DNA of 64,000 bases from DATLXU01 sp035575515 (GTDB lineage: Bacteria; Acidobacteriota; Blastocatellia; UBA7656): positions 36,384-100,383 of the forward strand of contig DATLXU010000106.1 in assembly GCA_035575515.1 (NCBI GenBank), in the 5' to 3' direction. The notes under the pieces were generated by a model, which was not told where the DNA came from, did no database searches, and saw only the letters and a list, made by a program, of their open reading frames with translations. Numbering within the stretch: position 1 is the stretch's first letter; each line of letters starts with the position of its first letter. The translations under genes were made by a program, and so were the position numbers. Below, piece after piece: positions 1-8,706 of this stretch.

Positions 1-2346
1 CAGCTTCACGAATGCCGAATAGAGTATCTTCGATTTCTGACCGCAAAACTGGCCGCTGCAATTCGAGCTGTAAATATCGCGGAATCCAGTGCCCGGCACG
101 AGCGACGAAAAGCCCGCCTGAATGATCGCGTTTTCGCTCAGCAGCGGGCGGTACAAAATCCCCACGCCGTAATCAACACCGATTGGCTTGCGGATGTCGG
201 GCTGGAACAACAACTCCGATAGCGGTTCCGGGTGATGGAAGTGCGAATAGTTCAGATTGAATATAGCGCGCAAGGTCGGCTTGAGTTCGGCTTCCGCGCC
301 GATGTTGTAAATAAAGATTCCGGGATTGACGAAGTTGGCCTGCCCTTCGGTTTTGCTGCTTCGCAAATCTGGAAGCAGGCTTCCCGGCGTGGTCAACAAC
401 ACCGCCGTATTTGTCAGCGGAATCGCCTGGCTGTTCCAGAAGCTGAAAGGCCCGCCCGCGAATTCCTGAAGGTCGAGAATCGAATCAAACCCGCGCGCCG
501 TTCCGTCAAACGGTCTCTTGTCGCCTGAGGCAAAGAAAAACGATCCCTTGAATCGCAGCCAATCTCGATCAAGCGACAGCTCGACCGCCGCCATCTGCGC
601 GTTGATGTCGGTGCGGCGGCCCGCAATCGGGTTGTTCGTGTCGTGGCCGATGGCTTGATACAGAGCGTGCGTGATGTTCCACCGGCCCATATGCCCGTCG
701 CCCGTCCATCCGAAGTAGGCGGCCTTGACGCCATGCGGGCGCACGTCGCCAATCAATGCGGGGCGCACCAGGAAATCGTTCTCGTCAAAGTGTCGGCTCG
801 GACGGTCGTTATTGAAATGAAAACTGAACTGCGTCGTGTAGCCCCTGTAGCGCGTGTCTTGTCTGAAGAGATTTGCGATGAAGATTGATTGGTCGCGGAA
901 GTGCGGCGTGTTCAGTTCGCTGTTGGTGTCTTTTTCGAGCATATAAAAATATGCCGCGTTGAATTGATAGCGGTTGTTCGCATAGTTGCCAAACACGCGC
1001 ACGCCGAGATTAGTGTCGCTGAAGATGAATCCGCGAAAGTCACTGATGAATGGCTGAATGCCTGCTCTAACGGAAGTCGTGTCGAAGTAGGGACTCTTCT
1101 TATCGCGGCTGCGGCCTCCGGGCAGAAACGGAATGACTTTGGTCGTATCGCCGAGGCGGTATTCGCCGAAGGCTTCCTGCAATGCGACATAGCCGTCGAG
1201 ACGATTCGCGCCTCTGCGGAAGTCGACGTTGACGATTCCGTTCTCCTGAGTGTTCAGGTAGTTGATGTTGAAATTCGGCGTGATGTGAATCCGCCAGTCG
1301 ACTGGCTTAAACGACGTGTCGCCGTGAAATAATTCAAGCGACAAAATGAAATTCTGTCGGAAGAAAAGCTGCCCGCCGCGCCCGAAGAATTCTTCGCTGT
1401 CGGGCCGCTGCGCCGACACGTTCGACGGAACGGGAATGCGCCGCGCGTTTAAGAACGATTCGCTTTCGGCCAGAAGCACAAAAAAGTTGTGCTGGCCGAA
1501 CAGCGGGTAATCGCCTTTGAGCACGTTCTGGCGATAAGGATTTAAGATGTCGCCTTTTTTATACCGCGGGTCTTCGGGAAAACCGATTCGCCAGCGGTCA
1601 GCGCGCGGCACAAGGTCGGGTCTCGACGGCGAGCCGTTCTCATTTTCCGGCTCTGAATTTCCAACTCGCGACGGTCCCGCGTACCCGATTGGCGGATCAT
1701 ACGGCGGCGGATTGGTTAGCTTTCCAATCTCAGGCTCAGGCGGCGGAGCCTCCTGAACGTCAGGCTCAGGCAAAGGCATTCGCATCCGCGCTTCGTATGT
1801 TTCGTATCGCCTGTGACAGTCGGCGCACTTGAGCGGAATCTTTCCGGTGCTGCTCTTGATGCGATACTCGCCGCGCGCGGCCTCATCGTTTTTTTGCATG
1901 TGGCAGCCGACGCAGAGGCGATGAAACGCTTCTCTCGAATTCAACTCGTAGCCTTCGCGATCAACGAAGTTCTGCGGATTGCCTTCTTCGTGATGGCACT
2001 CGGAGCATTTTTGAAATTGCTTCTTGTTGGAAACGTCTGTCACATCAGGCGCGTTCGGGTTTTCTTTATCTATGCGATGATGGCAGACGACGCAGACCGA
2101 TGCGCCTTGCGGCTTGTTGACGTAGGGCTGATTGAAGCCCGTTATTCGTTCAAGGAATTCGTGGCTTTTGTGATCAAACAGCACAGGACCGCGAAGGCCG
2201 CGCGCGTCGAGCGCCATTTCTATCTTGCCCGGCTGGTCTTGAGGAAACGGAGAAGCATCGGCGAAAGCATGCGAGCGAGTTGCAACTGCGGCCAAGACCG
2301 CGAACGCAACTGCATAAAGAGCAACAACAACCAGCTTCAGTCGCAT
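1..2346 (-). CDS. Exported tetrahaem cytochrome c fused to outer-membrane barrel (C-terminus off window)
   Basis: The frame is open for 782 codons from ATG 2346 to the left edge; AGAGGA lies just upstream of the start. A signal peptide covers residues 1-29. Four CxxCH haem sites follow at residues 85-89, 114-118, 145-149 and 174-178, and an FDHKSHE stretch near 58-64 could supply distal His ligands as in class III multihaem cytochromes. Residues 190-245 are a Pro/Glu-rich linker. From about 255 on the sequence alternates polar and aromatic residues with Asn/Tyr/Phe-rich strands, as in outer-membrane barrels. I infer a periplasmic haem wire joined to its own porin, possibly for electron transfer across the outer membrane. 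The barrel family is not recognised, and the C-terminal end is missing here. Confidence 0.8.
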   Translation of the reverse strand, partial: MRLKLVVVALYAVAFAVLAAVATRSHAFADASPFPQDQPGKIEMALDARGLRGPVLFDHKSHEFLERITGFNQPYVNKPQGASVCVVCHHRIDKENPNAPDVTDVSNKKQFQKCSECHHEEGNPQNFVDREGYELNSREAFHRLCVGCHMQKNDEAARGEYRIKSSTGKIPLKCADCHRRYETYEARMRMPLPEPDVQEAPPPEPEIGKLTNPPPYDPPIGYAGPSRVGNSEPENENGSPSRPDLVPRADRWRIGFPEDPRYKKGDILNPYRQNVLKGDYPLFGQHNFFVLLAESESFLNARRIPVPSNVSAQRPDSEEFFGRGGQLFFRQNFILSLELFHGDTSFKPVDWRIHITPNFNINYLNTQENGIVNVDFRRGANRLDGYVALQEAFGEYRLGDTTKVIPFLPGGRSRDKKSPYFDTTSVRAGIQPFISDFRGFIFSDTNLGVRVFGNYANNRYQFNAAYFYMLEKDTNSELNTPHFRDQSIFIANLFRQDTRYRGYTTQFSFHFNNDRPSRHFDENDFLVRPALIGDVRPHGVKAAYFGWTGDGHMGRWNITHALYQAIGHDTNNPIAGRRTDINAQMAAVELSLDRDWLRFKGSFFFASGDKRPFDGTARGFDSILDLQEFAGGPFSFWNSQAIPLTNTAVLLTTPGSLLPDLRSSKTEGQANFVNPGIFIYNIGAEAELKPTLRAIFNLNYSHFHHPEPLSELLFQPDIRKPIGVDYGVGILYRPLLSENAIIQAGFSSLVPGTGFRDIYSSNCSGQFCGQKSKILYSAFVKL

Positions 2347-2682
2347 TCGATCCTCTCGCGTGAGACGCCGCTTGGGGCTTGCAGCAGTCCGTGTTGATGA
2401 GTTGATCCGAAAAGCGCGCTTCGAACTGAGAAGCGTTCTGATGATTGCTTGCAACTACAACTTGATACGCGCCGCAAAATACCATTGTGAGTTTACAAAG
2501 TCAAGTACTGGCAATCAGTCTTTTGTCATCAGCCGCTTGTCGTTTCTCCTTTGCTCAAGAAAACGAGGGACTAATCAACAATGGCACTTGCAGTGAGATT
2601 TCGCTTGGGCTAAACTTGCCGCCGAATCATTCGAGAGTTGGCCAAGGGTTTCTTTCCTTAAAACTGCGCCGGGAGCGAAGCG
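2347..2682. other. Divergent intergenic region between two exported-protein genes
   Basis: These 336 bases separate the divergent starts of the cytochrome-barrel gene and the TIG-GlcG gene, so promoters for both should lie here. I see no convincing -35/-10 pair, no long inverted repeat and no credible ORF. Confidence 0.4.
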
Positions 2683-4728
2683 ATGATTAACAGACCTTTG
2701 AAAGTTGAAGCGAGAAAAAGATTATTAATAAGCTCATGCCTGACGGTAGCCGTTTTGATGCTTTGTATGAGCGGCCACTCACTCGCCTGGTGGACTCAAG
2801 CCGGGCCTGTGCCAATCATCAACGCGCAGTCGGCGGTTTATGATCCCGGCACGGGACGGCTCACCATCAAAGGCAAGAACTTCCAGCGCGGCGCGACGGT
2901 AGTTTTGAAAAGCGCGGCAGGCAGCATCACTCAGGCTTCAATCAAGGTCAAGAACTCGAAAAAAATATTCGTTGACAACATCGCCGAATCCGAGATTCGC
3001 GACGGCATTGATGTGACGGTCATCAACCCCGACGGCGCAACTTCTGAAACCGTTCGCATATTCGCCACCATCGCAGATGATAACCGCCTGACCGAAAGCG
3101 ATGTGAAAAAGATCATCGAGCAGGCTGCGGCGCAGGCCGAAGCGAGCGGGATCAAAGTCACCATCGCGGTCACCGATAAGGAAGGCAACGTGCTCGGCGT
3201 GTTCGTGATGGACGGCGCCGCGCCAACGGTTCGCGTTGGCGCAGTGACGCTCGGAAAACCAATAGGCTGCGCCAACCGCCCTCTCGGCGAGTGCGGCCTT
3301 GAAAATGTCGCCAACGTCCCCTCGTGCGCAGCGGCTATATCGAAAGCGGTGACGGGCGCGTTCCTGAGCAGTCGGGGCCATGCATTCTCGACCCGCACGG
3401 CAAGTTTCATCGTGCAGGAGCACTTCCCGCCGGGCGTTGATTTTCAGGCGAGCGGCCCGCTCTTTGGCGTGCAGTTCTCGCAGTTTCTTTGCAGCGATGT
3501 GAATCCAAAATCCCCGCTGGGGCTGGCGGCTGATGCGGGTGGATTGCCGCTCTACAAGAACGGAATCGAAGTCGGTGGTGTCGGCATTGAAGGCGATGGC
3601 AAGTACAATCTCGACCCTGATCCTTCGGACCGCGACGTTCCCGTAGAAGAGCTGATAGCGGTCGCGGCCACGCGAGGGTTTGAAGCGCCGCCCGAAATCA
3701 CCGGCGACAAGATAATCGTCAACGGCATTCGCTTCCCTTATGTCAACGCGACGATGCCGCCGCCCGCGACCATAACTCCGTTTGATCGTTTGCGCGGCAC
3801 AATCAATCCTTGCTTCATCGGGCCGACGAGTGTGATAGGCGCGCCGCCGTCACGGTTCACCGTAATCACGCTTGATCCTTCGATACCTGCCGGAAGAGTC
3901 GTCCAGCAATCTCCGCGCGATAGCAGAGTCTTTTTCCCGTTCAAGTCAGGCTCGGTGCTTTCAGCGAGCGAAGTCAAAACGATAATCGTTCAGGCAGCGC
4001 GACAGGCGTTCATAACGCGCGCGGCGATTCGCCAGCCCGAAAACAGCGCCGCCGAAGTCAACATCACAGTCTGCGACGTCGACGGCACGATACTCGGCAT
4101 CTTCAGCACGATTGATGCGCCCATTTTCGGCTTCGACGTTTCGGCGCAGAAGGCGCGCACGGCTGCGTTCTTCAGCCGCTCGACGGCTGGCGCGCAGCTA
4201 CGAGCGGCGGGCTTTGGCCGTTACGTCGACGCGGCGGCGGCTGATGGCGTGAAGCTCGACGGCTCGGTCGCGTTCACAGACCGCGCAAACGGCTTCCTGA
4301 GCCGTCCGTTTTTCCCGGATGGGATCAACGACAGCGAGCACGGGCCGTTCTCCGTGCCGATTGAAAACTTCAGCCCGTTCAACGACGGCCTGCAACTCGA
4401 CCTGGTCTTGAATGAGTACTTCGTCAACCTACTGAAAGGCGTTGGCGGAGATGGGGCCGCGCTTGCGAATGCCGCCTCCCCGCCCTGTCCGACAATAGCA
4501 GCCATCGCCAACGGCATTCAGATATTTCCGGGCAGCGTGCCGCTCTACAAGAATGGAAAGCTTGCCGGTGCGATTGGCATAAGCGGCGACGGCGTAGATC
4601 AGGATGACATCATTGCTGCGATGGGGAGCACAGGCTTTGAGGCTCCGGTTGAGATGCGCGCAGATCGTTTATTCGTGCGCGGCATAAGGCTTCCTTACGT
4701 TAAATTCCCGCGACACCCGAACCGATAA
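2683..4728 (+). CDS. Secreted TIG domain plus two GlcG/HbpS (DUF336) domains
   Basis: The 681-residue product starts with a basic region and signal peptide (residues 1-35, ending ..SLA before WW). An IPT/TIG-like beta domain covers about 43-128. Two copies of a GlcG/HbpS-like domain follow, beginning near 136 (LTESDVKKIIEQ, then AVTDKEGNVLGVF) and near 425 (LSASEVKTIIVQ, then VCDVDGTILGIF). Each copy ends in a matching block (LPLYKNG or VPLYKNG, then FEAP, then RFPYV or RLPYV), so the halves are an internal duplication. HbpS-family domains bind haem in some actinobacteria; haem binding here is inferred. Each copy is much longer than the usual ~140 residues. The start is supported by GGGAG seven bases upstream. 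Confidence 0.75.
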   Translation: MINRPLKVEARKRLLISSCLTVAVLMLCMSGHSLAWWTQAGPVPIINAQSAVYDPGTGRLTIKGKNFQRGATVVLKSAAGSITQASIKVKNSKKIFVDNIAESEIRDGIDVTVINPDGATSETVRIFATIADDNRLTESDVKKIIEQAAAQAEASGIKVTIAVTDKEGNVLGVFVMDGAAPTVRVGAVTLGKPIGCANRPLGECGLENVANVPSCAAAISKAVTGAFLSSRGHAFSTRTASFIVQEHFPPGVDFQASGPLFGVQFSQFLCSDVNPKSPLGLAADAGGLPLYKNGIEVGGVGIEGDGKYNLDPDPSDRDVPVEELIAVAATRGFEAPPEITGDKIIVNGIRFPYVNATMPPPATITPFDRLRGTINPCFIGPTSVIGAPPSRFTVITLDPSIPAGRVVQQSPRDSRVFFPFKSGSVLSASEVKTIIVQAARQAFITRAAIRQPENSAAEVNITVCDVDGTILGIFSTIDAPIFGFDVSAQKARTAAFFSRSTAGAQLRAAGFGRYVDAAAADGVKLDGSVAFTDRANGFLSRPFFPDGINDSEHGPFSVPIENFSPFNDGLQLDLVLNEYFVNLLKGVGGDGAALANAASPPCPTIAAIANGIQIFPGSVPLYKNGKLAGAIGISGDGVDQDDIIAAMGSTGFEAPVEMRADRLFVRGIRLPYVKFPRHPNR

Positions 4729-4813
4729 ATTGCGGATTGCGGATTAGTAAAGATAAGGCTTCTCCCGTTCGCTTGTCCTTCGGATTTCGAACCTTAAACC
4801 CGCAATCCGCAAT
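4729..4813. repeat. Inverted repeat with ATTGCGG-unit arms, convergent intergenic
   Basis: Arm 4729-4742 (ATTGCGGATTGCGG) is the exact reverse complement of 4800-4813. Each arm is a 7-nt unit repeated twice. It fills the gap between two convergent genes and begins one base after the + strand stop codon, so it could act as a bidirectional terminator. It belongs to the locus-specific class of inverted repeats described in the findings. Confidence 0.8.
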
Positions 4814-4817
4814 CACA

Positions 4818-5282
4818 TCACTGCCCGACTATCTGCGGTTTCAATCCCGCCAGCGCGCCGAGCAATTCGTTCTGTTCGGTCTGCCCCACCTTGAATTTAT
4901 TCAGCGCAGCCACGAGGTCTTCCACGAGCGCGTTGAAGTCAGCATCGGTGATATTCATCCCCTTGTGAGCCGTCACCATGTCTTTGCCCGTGTACTTGCA
5001 CGGCCCGCCCGTTGCGTTGCAAACCTGCTCGACGAGCATCTTCTTCAGGTGAGCAAGTCGTTTGGGGTCTGAAGCCGCAGCTGCGAAGAATTTGTTTATG
5101 CGTGTGTCGTTCGCGACGTTGGAAACGAATTGATCAATGACAGCCTTGATGGCCTTCTTGCCGCCGAGCCGCGTGTAGAGCGACTTCGCTTTTGTTTTTG
5201 TTTTTGGCGAAGCCAGCCCTGTGTTGACGCACCCGAAGGCCACTGTCACTGCGATTGCAAATGCGATAATTGTCTTGCGCAT
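4818..5282 (-). CDS. Exported group I truncated haemoglobin
   Basis: The 154-residue protein has a signal peptide (about 1-25) before a complete truncated-globin fold: LYTRLGG at the start, a GG-P-KYTGKDM segment and TAHKGM, whose His106 should be the proximal haem ligand. An AAAGGAG ribosome site precedes ATG 5282. Most truncated globins are cytoplasmic, so export points to periplasmic O2 or NO chemistry, or haem handling. A Cys18 sits in a poor lipobox (AFGC), so a lipoprotein is possible but not convincing. Two cysteines eight residues apart (C88 and C95, CNATGGPC) could form a disulphide after export. The gene ends next to the GlcG/HbpS gene. Confidence 0.85.
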   Translation of the reverse strand: MRKTIIAFAIAVTVAFGCVNTGLASPKTKTKAKSLYTRLGGKKAIKAVIDQFVSNVANDTRINKFFAAAASDPKRLAHLKKMLVEQVCNATGGPCKYTGKDMVTAHKGMNITDADFNALVEDLVAALNKFKVGQTEQNELLGALAGLKPQIVGQ

Positions 5283-5376
5283 TTTTGTCCACTCCTTTAA
5301 TTGATTTTTTGTAAAGCAAGCGGCTGAGAGCCGCGGCGATGTGTTGCGATTGCGCCTCGACAGATTGCCGAAACGC

Positions 5377-5401
5377 GCATTATCAAGTTGGTGGATAATG
5401 C
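5377..5401. promoter_or_regulatory. 8-bp inverted repeat upstream of the globin gene, operator-like
   Basis: GCATTATC (5377-5384) and GATAATGC (5394-5401) are perfect inverted repeats with a 9-nt spacer. The site lies about 95-120 nt upstream of the globin start, between it and the end of the beta-lactamase-like gene on the same strand. Spacing suits a dimeric regulator; no regulator is identified. Confidence 0.35.
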
Positions 5402-5489
5402 CTGGCTTTTGAAAATCCTGAACCTTTCAATTTTTTAGTTGAGCCTGTTTGCTTCAAACGCATTCTACGCCCGCCGCATGCGAACGGAT

Positions 5490-6530
5490 TCATTGAGAGA
5501 GGGCGCGAGGTTGAAAGAGAAAGAAGTCATGCACGGCGCGGGCTATCTCTGCAATGGCGCGCTCGCGCGCCGCAGTCTCTTTTTCAGATGACTTCACAAA
5601 GACCGCAATCGCGACGTGCCCTGCGCCGTCTGGCAACGTGATGATTCCAACGTCGTTCGTGCTGCCGCCGATGGTTCCAGTCTTGTGCGCGACTTCGGTT
5701 CCTTGAGGAAGAATCCCCTTGAGCCGCGCCTCGCCCGTCCGGCAGCGGCGCATTATATCGAGAAGGAGGTCGGCGCTTTCAGCTTTCAGAAAATCTTTGC
5801 GATAGATGCGCTCAAGCAGCGCGGCCATCGCGTCGGGCGTTGACGTGTCGCGCGGGTCCTGATTGAAACGCTCCGCCGCCGCCTTGCGGTCCTCAGGCTT
5901 CACCGACATAAAAAGCGTTTCAAATCGCGCGGGAGTCCATTCGCTTTCAGGCGGAAGGTTCGTGATGCCCGCCCAGTCGGCTATCAACTGCGCAGTCGAG
6001 CGGTTCACGCTGATGCCTTCGATGCCAAGCTCCTTCATGCGAGATGTAACAGCCTGCGCGCCTCCGGCCACGCGAAGCAGCACGTCGGTTGCGCTATTGT
6101 CGCTTATGAGCAGCATCAACTCAAGCAGATTGCGCACGGAAAGCGTGAGTCCGCCTTTGTTGAACAGGTCTGCGAGCGTGCCGCTTCCGGGATGCAGGTC
6201 GCTTTGCTTAATCTCAATCATCTGGTCGAGCTTGACTTCGCCGCGGTCTATTCGCGAAAACAACTGCGCCGCGATTGGAACCTTGAAGGTGCTCGCCATC
6301 GGGAAACGCTCCGACCCGTTGAGCGAAACGCGGCGGCCCGATTCAAGATGAATCGCCGTGACACCTACCGTCCCGCCGGACAGGCGAGCCAGCCGCGCAA
6401 TCTCGCGCTCGAGGCTATGAAGCGCCGGGTCATTTGCTGCCCGCGAGCCTGACTGAGCAAGCGCGGCGATATTCGCAGCGAGCGCGATGAAGAGCAGAAT
6501 CGCGATTTGTGATTTTCGGAATCTCGTCAT
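5490..6530 (-). CDS. Class A beta-lactamase-like serine hydrolase, exported
   Basis: The 346-residue protein has a signal peptide (about 1-26) and three class A landmarks: STFK (nucleophile S80, K83), SDN (143-145) and KTG (283-285, within HKTGTIGGS). DPRDTSTP (225-232) aligns with the end of the omega loop. Counting back from it, the place of the deacylating Glu166 falls on Arg215; the nearest acids are E213 and D214. It may therefore be an atypical beta-lactamase with a rearranged omega loop, or a related penicillin-binding hydrolase without strong lactamase activity. It appears to be a single-gene unit. Confidence 0.8.
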   Translation of the reverse strand: MTRFRKSQIAILLFIALAANIAALAQSGSRAANDPALHSLEREIARLARLSGGTVGVTAIHLESGRRVSLNGSERFPMASTFKVPIAAQLFSRIDRGEVKLDQMIEIKQSDLHPGSGTLADLFNKGGLTLSVRNLLELMLLISDNSATDVLLRVAGGAQAVTSRMKELGIEGISVNRSTAQLIADWAGITNLPPESEWTPARFETLFMSVKPEDRKAAAERFNQDPRDTSTPDAMAALLERIYRKDFLKAESADLLLDIMRRCRTGEARLKGILPQGTEVAHKTGTIGGSTNDVGIITLPDGAGHVAIAVFVKSSEKETAARERAIAEIARAVHDFFLFQPRALSQ

Positions 6531-6710
6531 GGCTTGCGATAGACTCCTTCAAAGGATTTGCGCGCTCGAACGGATTCTGAAGTGCAGGCCGCTCATTCGT
6601 AACACAAAGCGAGCCGCGATGCAAACCCGCAAACGCAGGCTCGATCAGGTTGCGTTTGAACCTCTCAGTCAAATTCGCTATAACTCGTCAGGTTGATTAC
6701 TTCGATTGAA

Positions 6711-6725
6711 GGAGGATGAACATTG
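6711..6725 (+). promoter_or_regulatory. Ribosome site that selects a TTG start for the FKBP gene
   Basis: GGAGG at 6711-6715 directly abuts an ATG (6716) that opens only an 11-residue frame ending at TAG 6749-6751. It lies 7 nt before TTG 6723, which opens the FKBP frame. Spacing favours TTG. Confidence 0.7.
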
Positions 6726-7238
6726 CCGAAGAGTCGCAAGAGGAAGGTTAGAAGAGGCGGAGGCTCATCCAAAAACAAATATTCGCAAAAGCGCAAAGCA
6801 AATCGCAGAGCAGTCATAATCATATTTGTAATAATTGCCGTGCTCGGCGTTGCCGCAGCGATTTATCTTTTCGCCAGTTCAGCCCCCCGCACCGGCGTCG
6901 AGATAGTAACCTCATCGGGATTAAGGTACGTTGACGAAAAGATAGGCGACGGGCCAAGCCCAAACCTGGGCCAGACGGTCACAGTTCATTACACGGGCAC
7001 GCTCGAAGACGGGACGAAGTTCGACAGTTCCTACGATCACGGCCAGCCTTTTGATTTTCAACTCGGCACGCAAGGCATCATTCAAGGATGGAACGAAGGC
7101 ATAAAGACGATGAGAGTCGGAGGCAAACGCCGCCTTATCGTACCGCCGCAACTCGGATATGGGCCGCAGGGCAATCCGCCAAAGATTCCGCCGAACGCCA
7201 CTTTAATCTTTGAAGTAGAATTGCTCAGCGTGAAGTGA
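6723..7238 (+). CDS. Membrane-anchored FKBP-type peptidyl-prolyl isomerase
   Basis: The 171-residue protein has a very basic N-terminus (1-29), one membrane span (about 30-51) and a complete FKBP domain from about 63. Visible landmarks are VTVHYTGTLEDGTKFDSS, PFDF, GIIQGWNEGI, LGYG and the closing ATLIFEVELLSV. The isomerase should face the periplasm, given the cytoplasmic basic tail. Translation starts at TTG, set by the upstream GGAGG. The ABC permease gene follows after 28 bases. Confidence 0.9.
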   Translation: MPKSRKRKVRRGGGSSKNKYSQKRKANRRAVIIIFVIIAVLGVAAAIYLFASSAPRTGVEIVTSSGLRYVDEKIGDGPSPNLGQTVTVHYTGTLEDGTKFDSSYDHGQPFDFQLGTQGIIQGWNEGIKTMRVGGKRRLIVPPQLGYGPQGNPPKIPPNATLIFEVELLSVK

Positions 7239-7266
7239 CCTGCGCGCCGGATAGATTCTGCTCAGT

Positions 7267-8706
7267 GTGAAAAAACTCCTTTTACTCATCGGCGCCTCTG
7301 CGCGCTCGCAGCTTCGGTGGGCGGGGGAACACATCTATATCTGGATGGTGCTTGCGCCGATTGTTCTCGGCCTGACCTGCTTCACAGCATCGCGCGTCGC
7401 GACCAATCTTCCCGCGTGGCAACCCTCGCCGCTGCTAATTATTATTCTCGCCGCGCTCATCGTTGCTTTGCTCATCGCCGTGACGCTGTCGCGCGCTTCA
7501 AGCGAGCTTTATCACCTGCGGCGGGCTGAAAGCTACTTCGATGCGCTGCCCATTGACGAGGCAATTCACCTGCGCGCGGCTTTGATAACTCGACTCAGCA
7601 GAACGGCGGCGCTTGCGCTCGTTGCTTTGATCTTTCACGCGCGCTTCGGCGGAGGCGAATTATTTGATCCAGTGACGCTGATTGCGCTCGCGTTGTTCGC
7701 CGTCATCACATCGCTTGCAGAAATTCACGCGGCGATGAACTGGATTCACTGGGATCACAAAAAAGATTTCGCCGCAGCCATCATCGCTTCAATTATTCTC
7801 CTCGTCAGCGCGGGCGTGAGCGGCGCGTTACTGGCCATCGCATTCAGGCCTGAATACTTCTCACAATCGTTCAAGCTCTGGCTCGCGTTTGCGTGCATAC
7901 TCTTCATCATCGCGCTTTATTTAATCACCCACCGCTCGCACTCGCGGTGGCGCGCGTCCGATATGGAATATGCTCGTCGGCTCGAATCGCCCAATCGGTT
8001 GAGCGTCGCAGTCGCCCGCGCAATCGAGCGCCGCTTTGCGCCAAAGACAGCCGCGCAGGTCGCCCGCGATTTGCAACTCACGCTTCGCGCGTTCTCGTCT
8101 GCGGTCTATGTAGTCGCAGCGGTCTTCGCTCTTTGGGTTGTCGCGCTCGTCGTCGCGCTCACGACAAACGCGCTGCCTCCGATTGATGTAAGGGAAGGCT
8201 TTCTCGAAACGACGTGGCGCGTCGAAGTGATGGCGATAAAATTCGCGTGCGTCTTTGCAATCGCCTCAATCGGCGCGCTCGTTCCAGTGCTCGTGGCCTA
8301 CGAGCTTCCGATGATGTGGGTCGAGCGCGCGGCTGGAACTACGGGACTCGATTTGCTTGAAGCGAAGCTCCGGTACGCGCGCATTATCACGCTGCCCGCG
8401 CCGTTCATAATCTGGCTCGCGGGACTCCTTACAGGCCGCGCGCCCCTTGTTTACGCGCTGCCGCTTCTGGCCGAATGCCTGCTGCTGTGGTTTCTCGTGA
8501 GCACCGTTATTGGAAGCCTCGCGTTTGAGATTCCGAACCGGCCCGGCATTGCGATAATAGTTACGACGACGACAGGCATGGCCGCGGGACTCATCTCGTC
8601 AATGCTGTGGCTTGTGGGAATAATAATTTATATTCAAGCGAAAGACTCGCTCATCGAGCGTGGCCGCCACCGCGCGCGGTATTACCTTATAACGGAGGGC
8701 GATTGA
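7267..8706 (+). CDS. ABC transporter permease-like multispan membrane protein
   Basis: The 479-residue product is almost wholly hydrophobic with roughly ten spans, broken by a basic cytoplasmic loop (about 218-265). I do not recognise a named subfamily. Its role follows from its neighbour: the stop codon overlaps the start of an ABC ATPase gene (TTGA), so the two are translationally coupled and probably form one exporter. The start is GTG 7267 with only a weak ribosome site. The substrate is unknown. Confidence 0.7.
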   Translation: MKKLLLLIGASARSQLRWAGEHIYIWMVLAPIVLGLTCFTASRVATNLPAWQPSPLLIIILAALIVALLIAVTLSRASSELYHLRRAESYFDALPIDEAIHLRAALITRLSRTAALALVALIFHARFGGGELFDPVTLIALALFAVITSLAEIHAAMNWIHWDHKKDFAAAIIASIILLVSAGVSGALLAIAFRPEYFSQSFKLWLAFACILFIIALYLITHRSHSRWRASDMEYARRLESPNRLSVAVARAIERRFAPKTAAQVARDLQLTLRAFSSAVYVVAAVFALWVVALVVALTTNALPPIDVREGFLETTWRVEVMAIKFACVFAIASIGALVPVLVAYELPMMWVERAAGTTGLDLLEAKLRYARIITLPAPFIIWLAGLLTGRAPLVYALPLLAECLLLWFLVSTVIGSLAFEIPNRPGIAIIVTTTTGMAAGLISSMLWLVGIIIYIQAKDSLIERGRHRARYYLITEGD

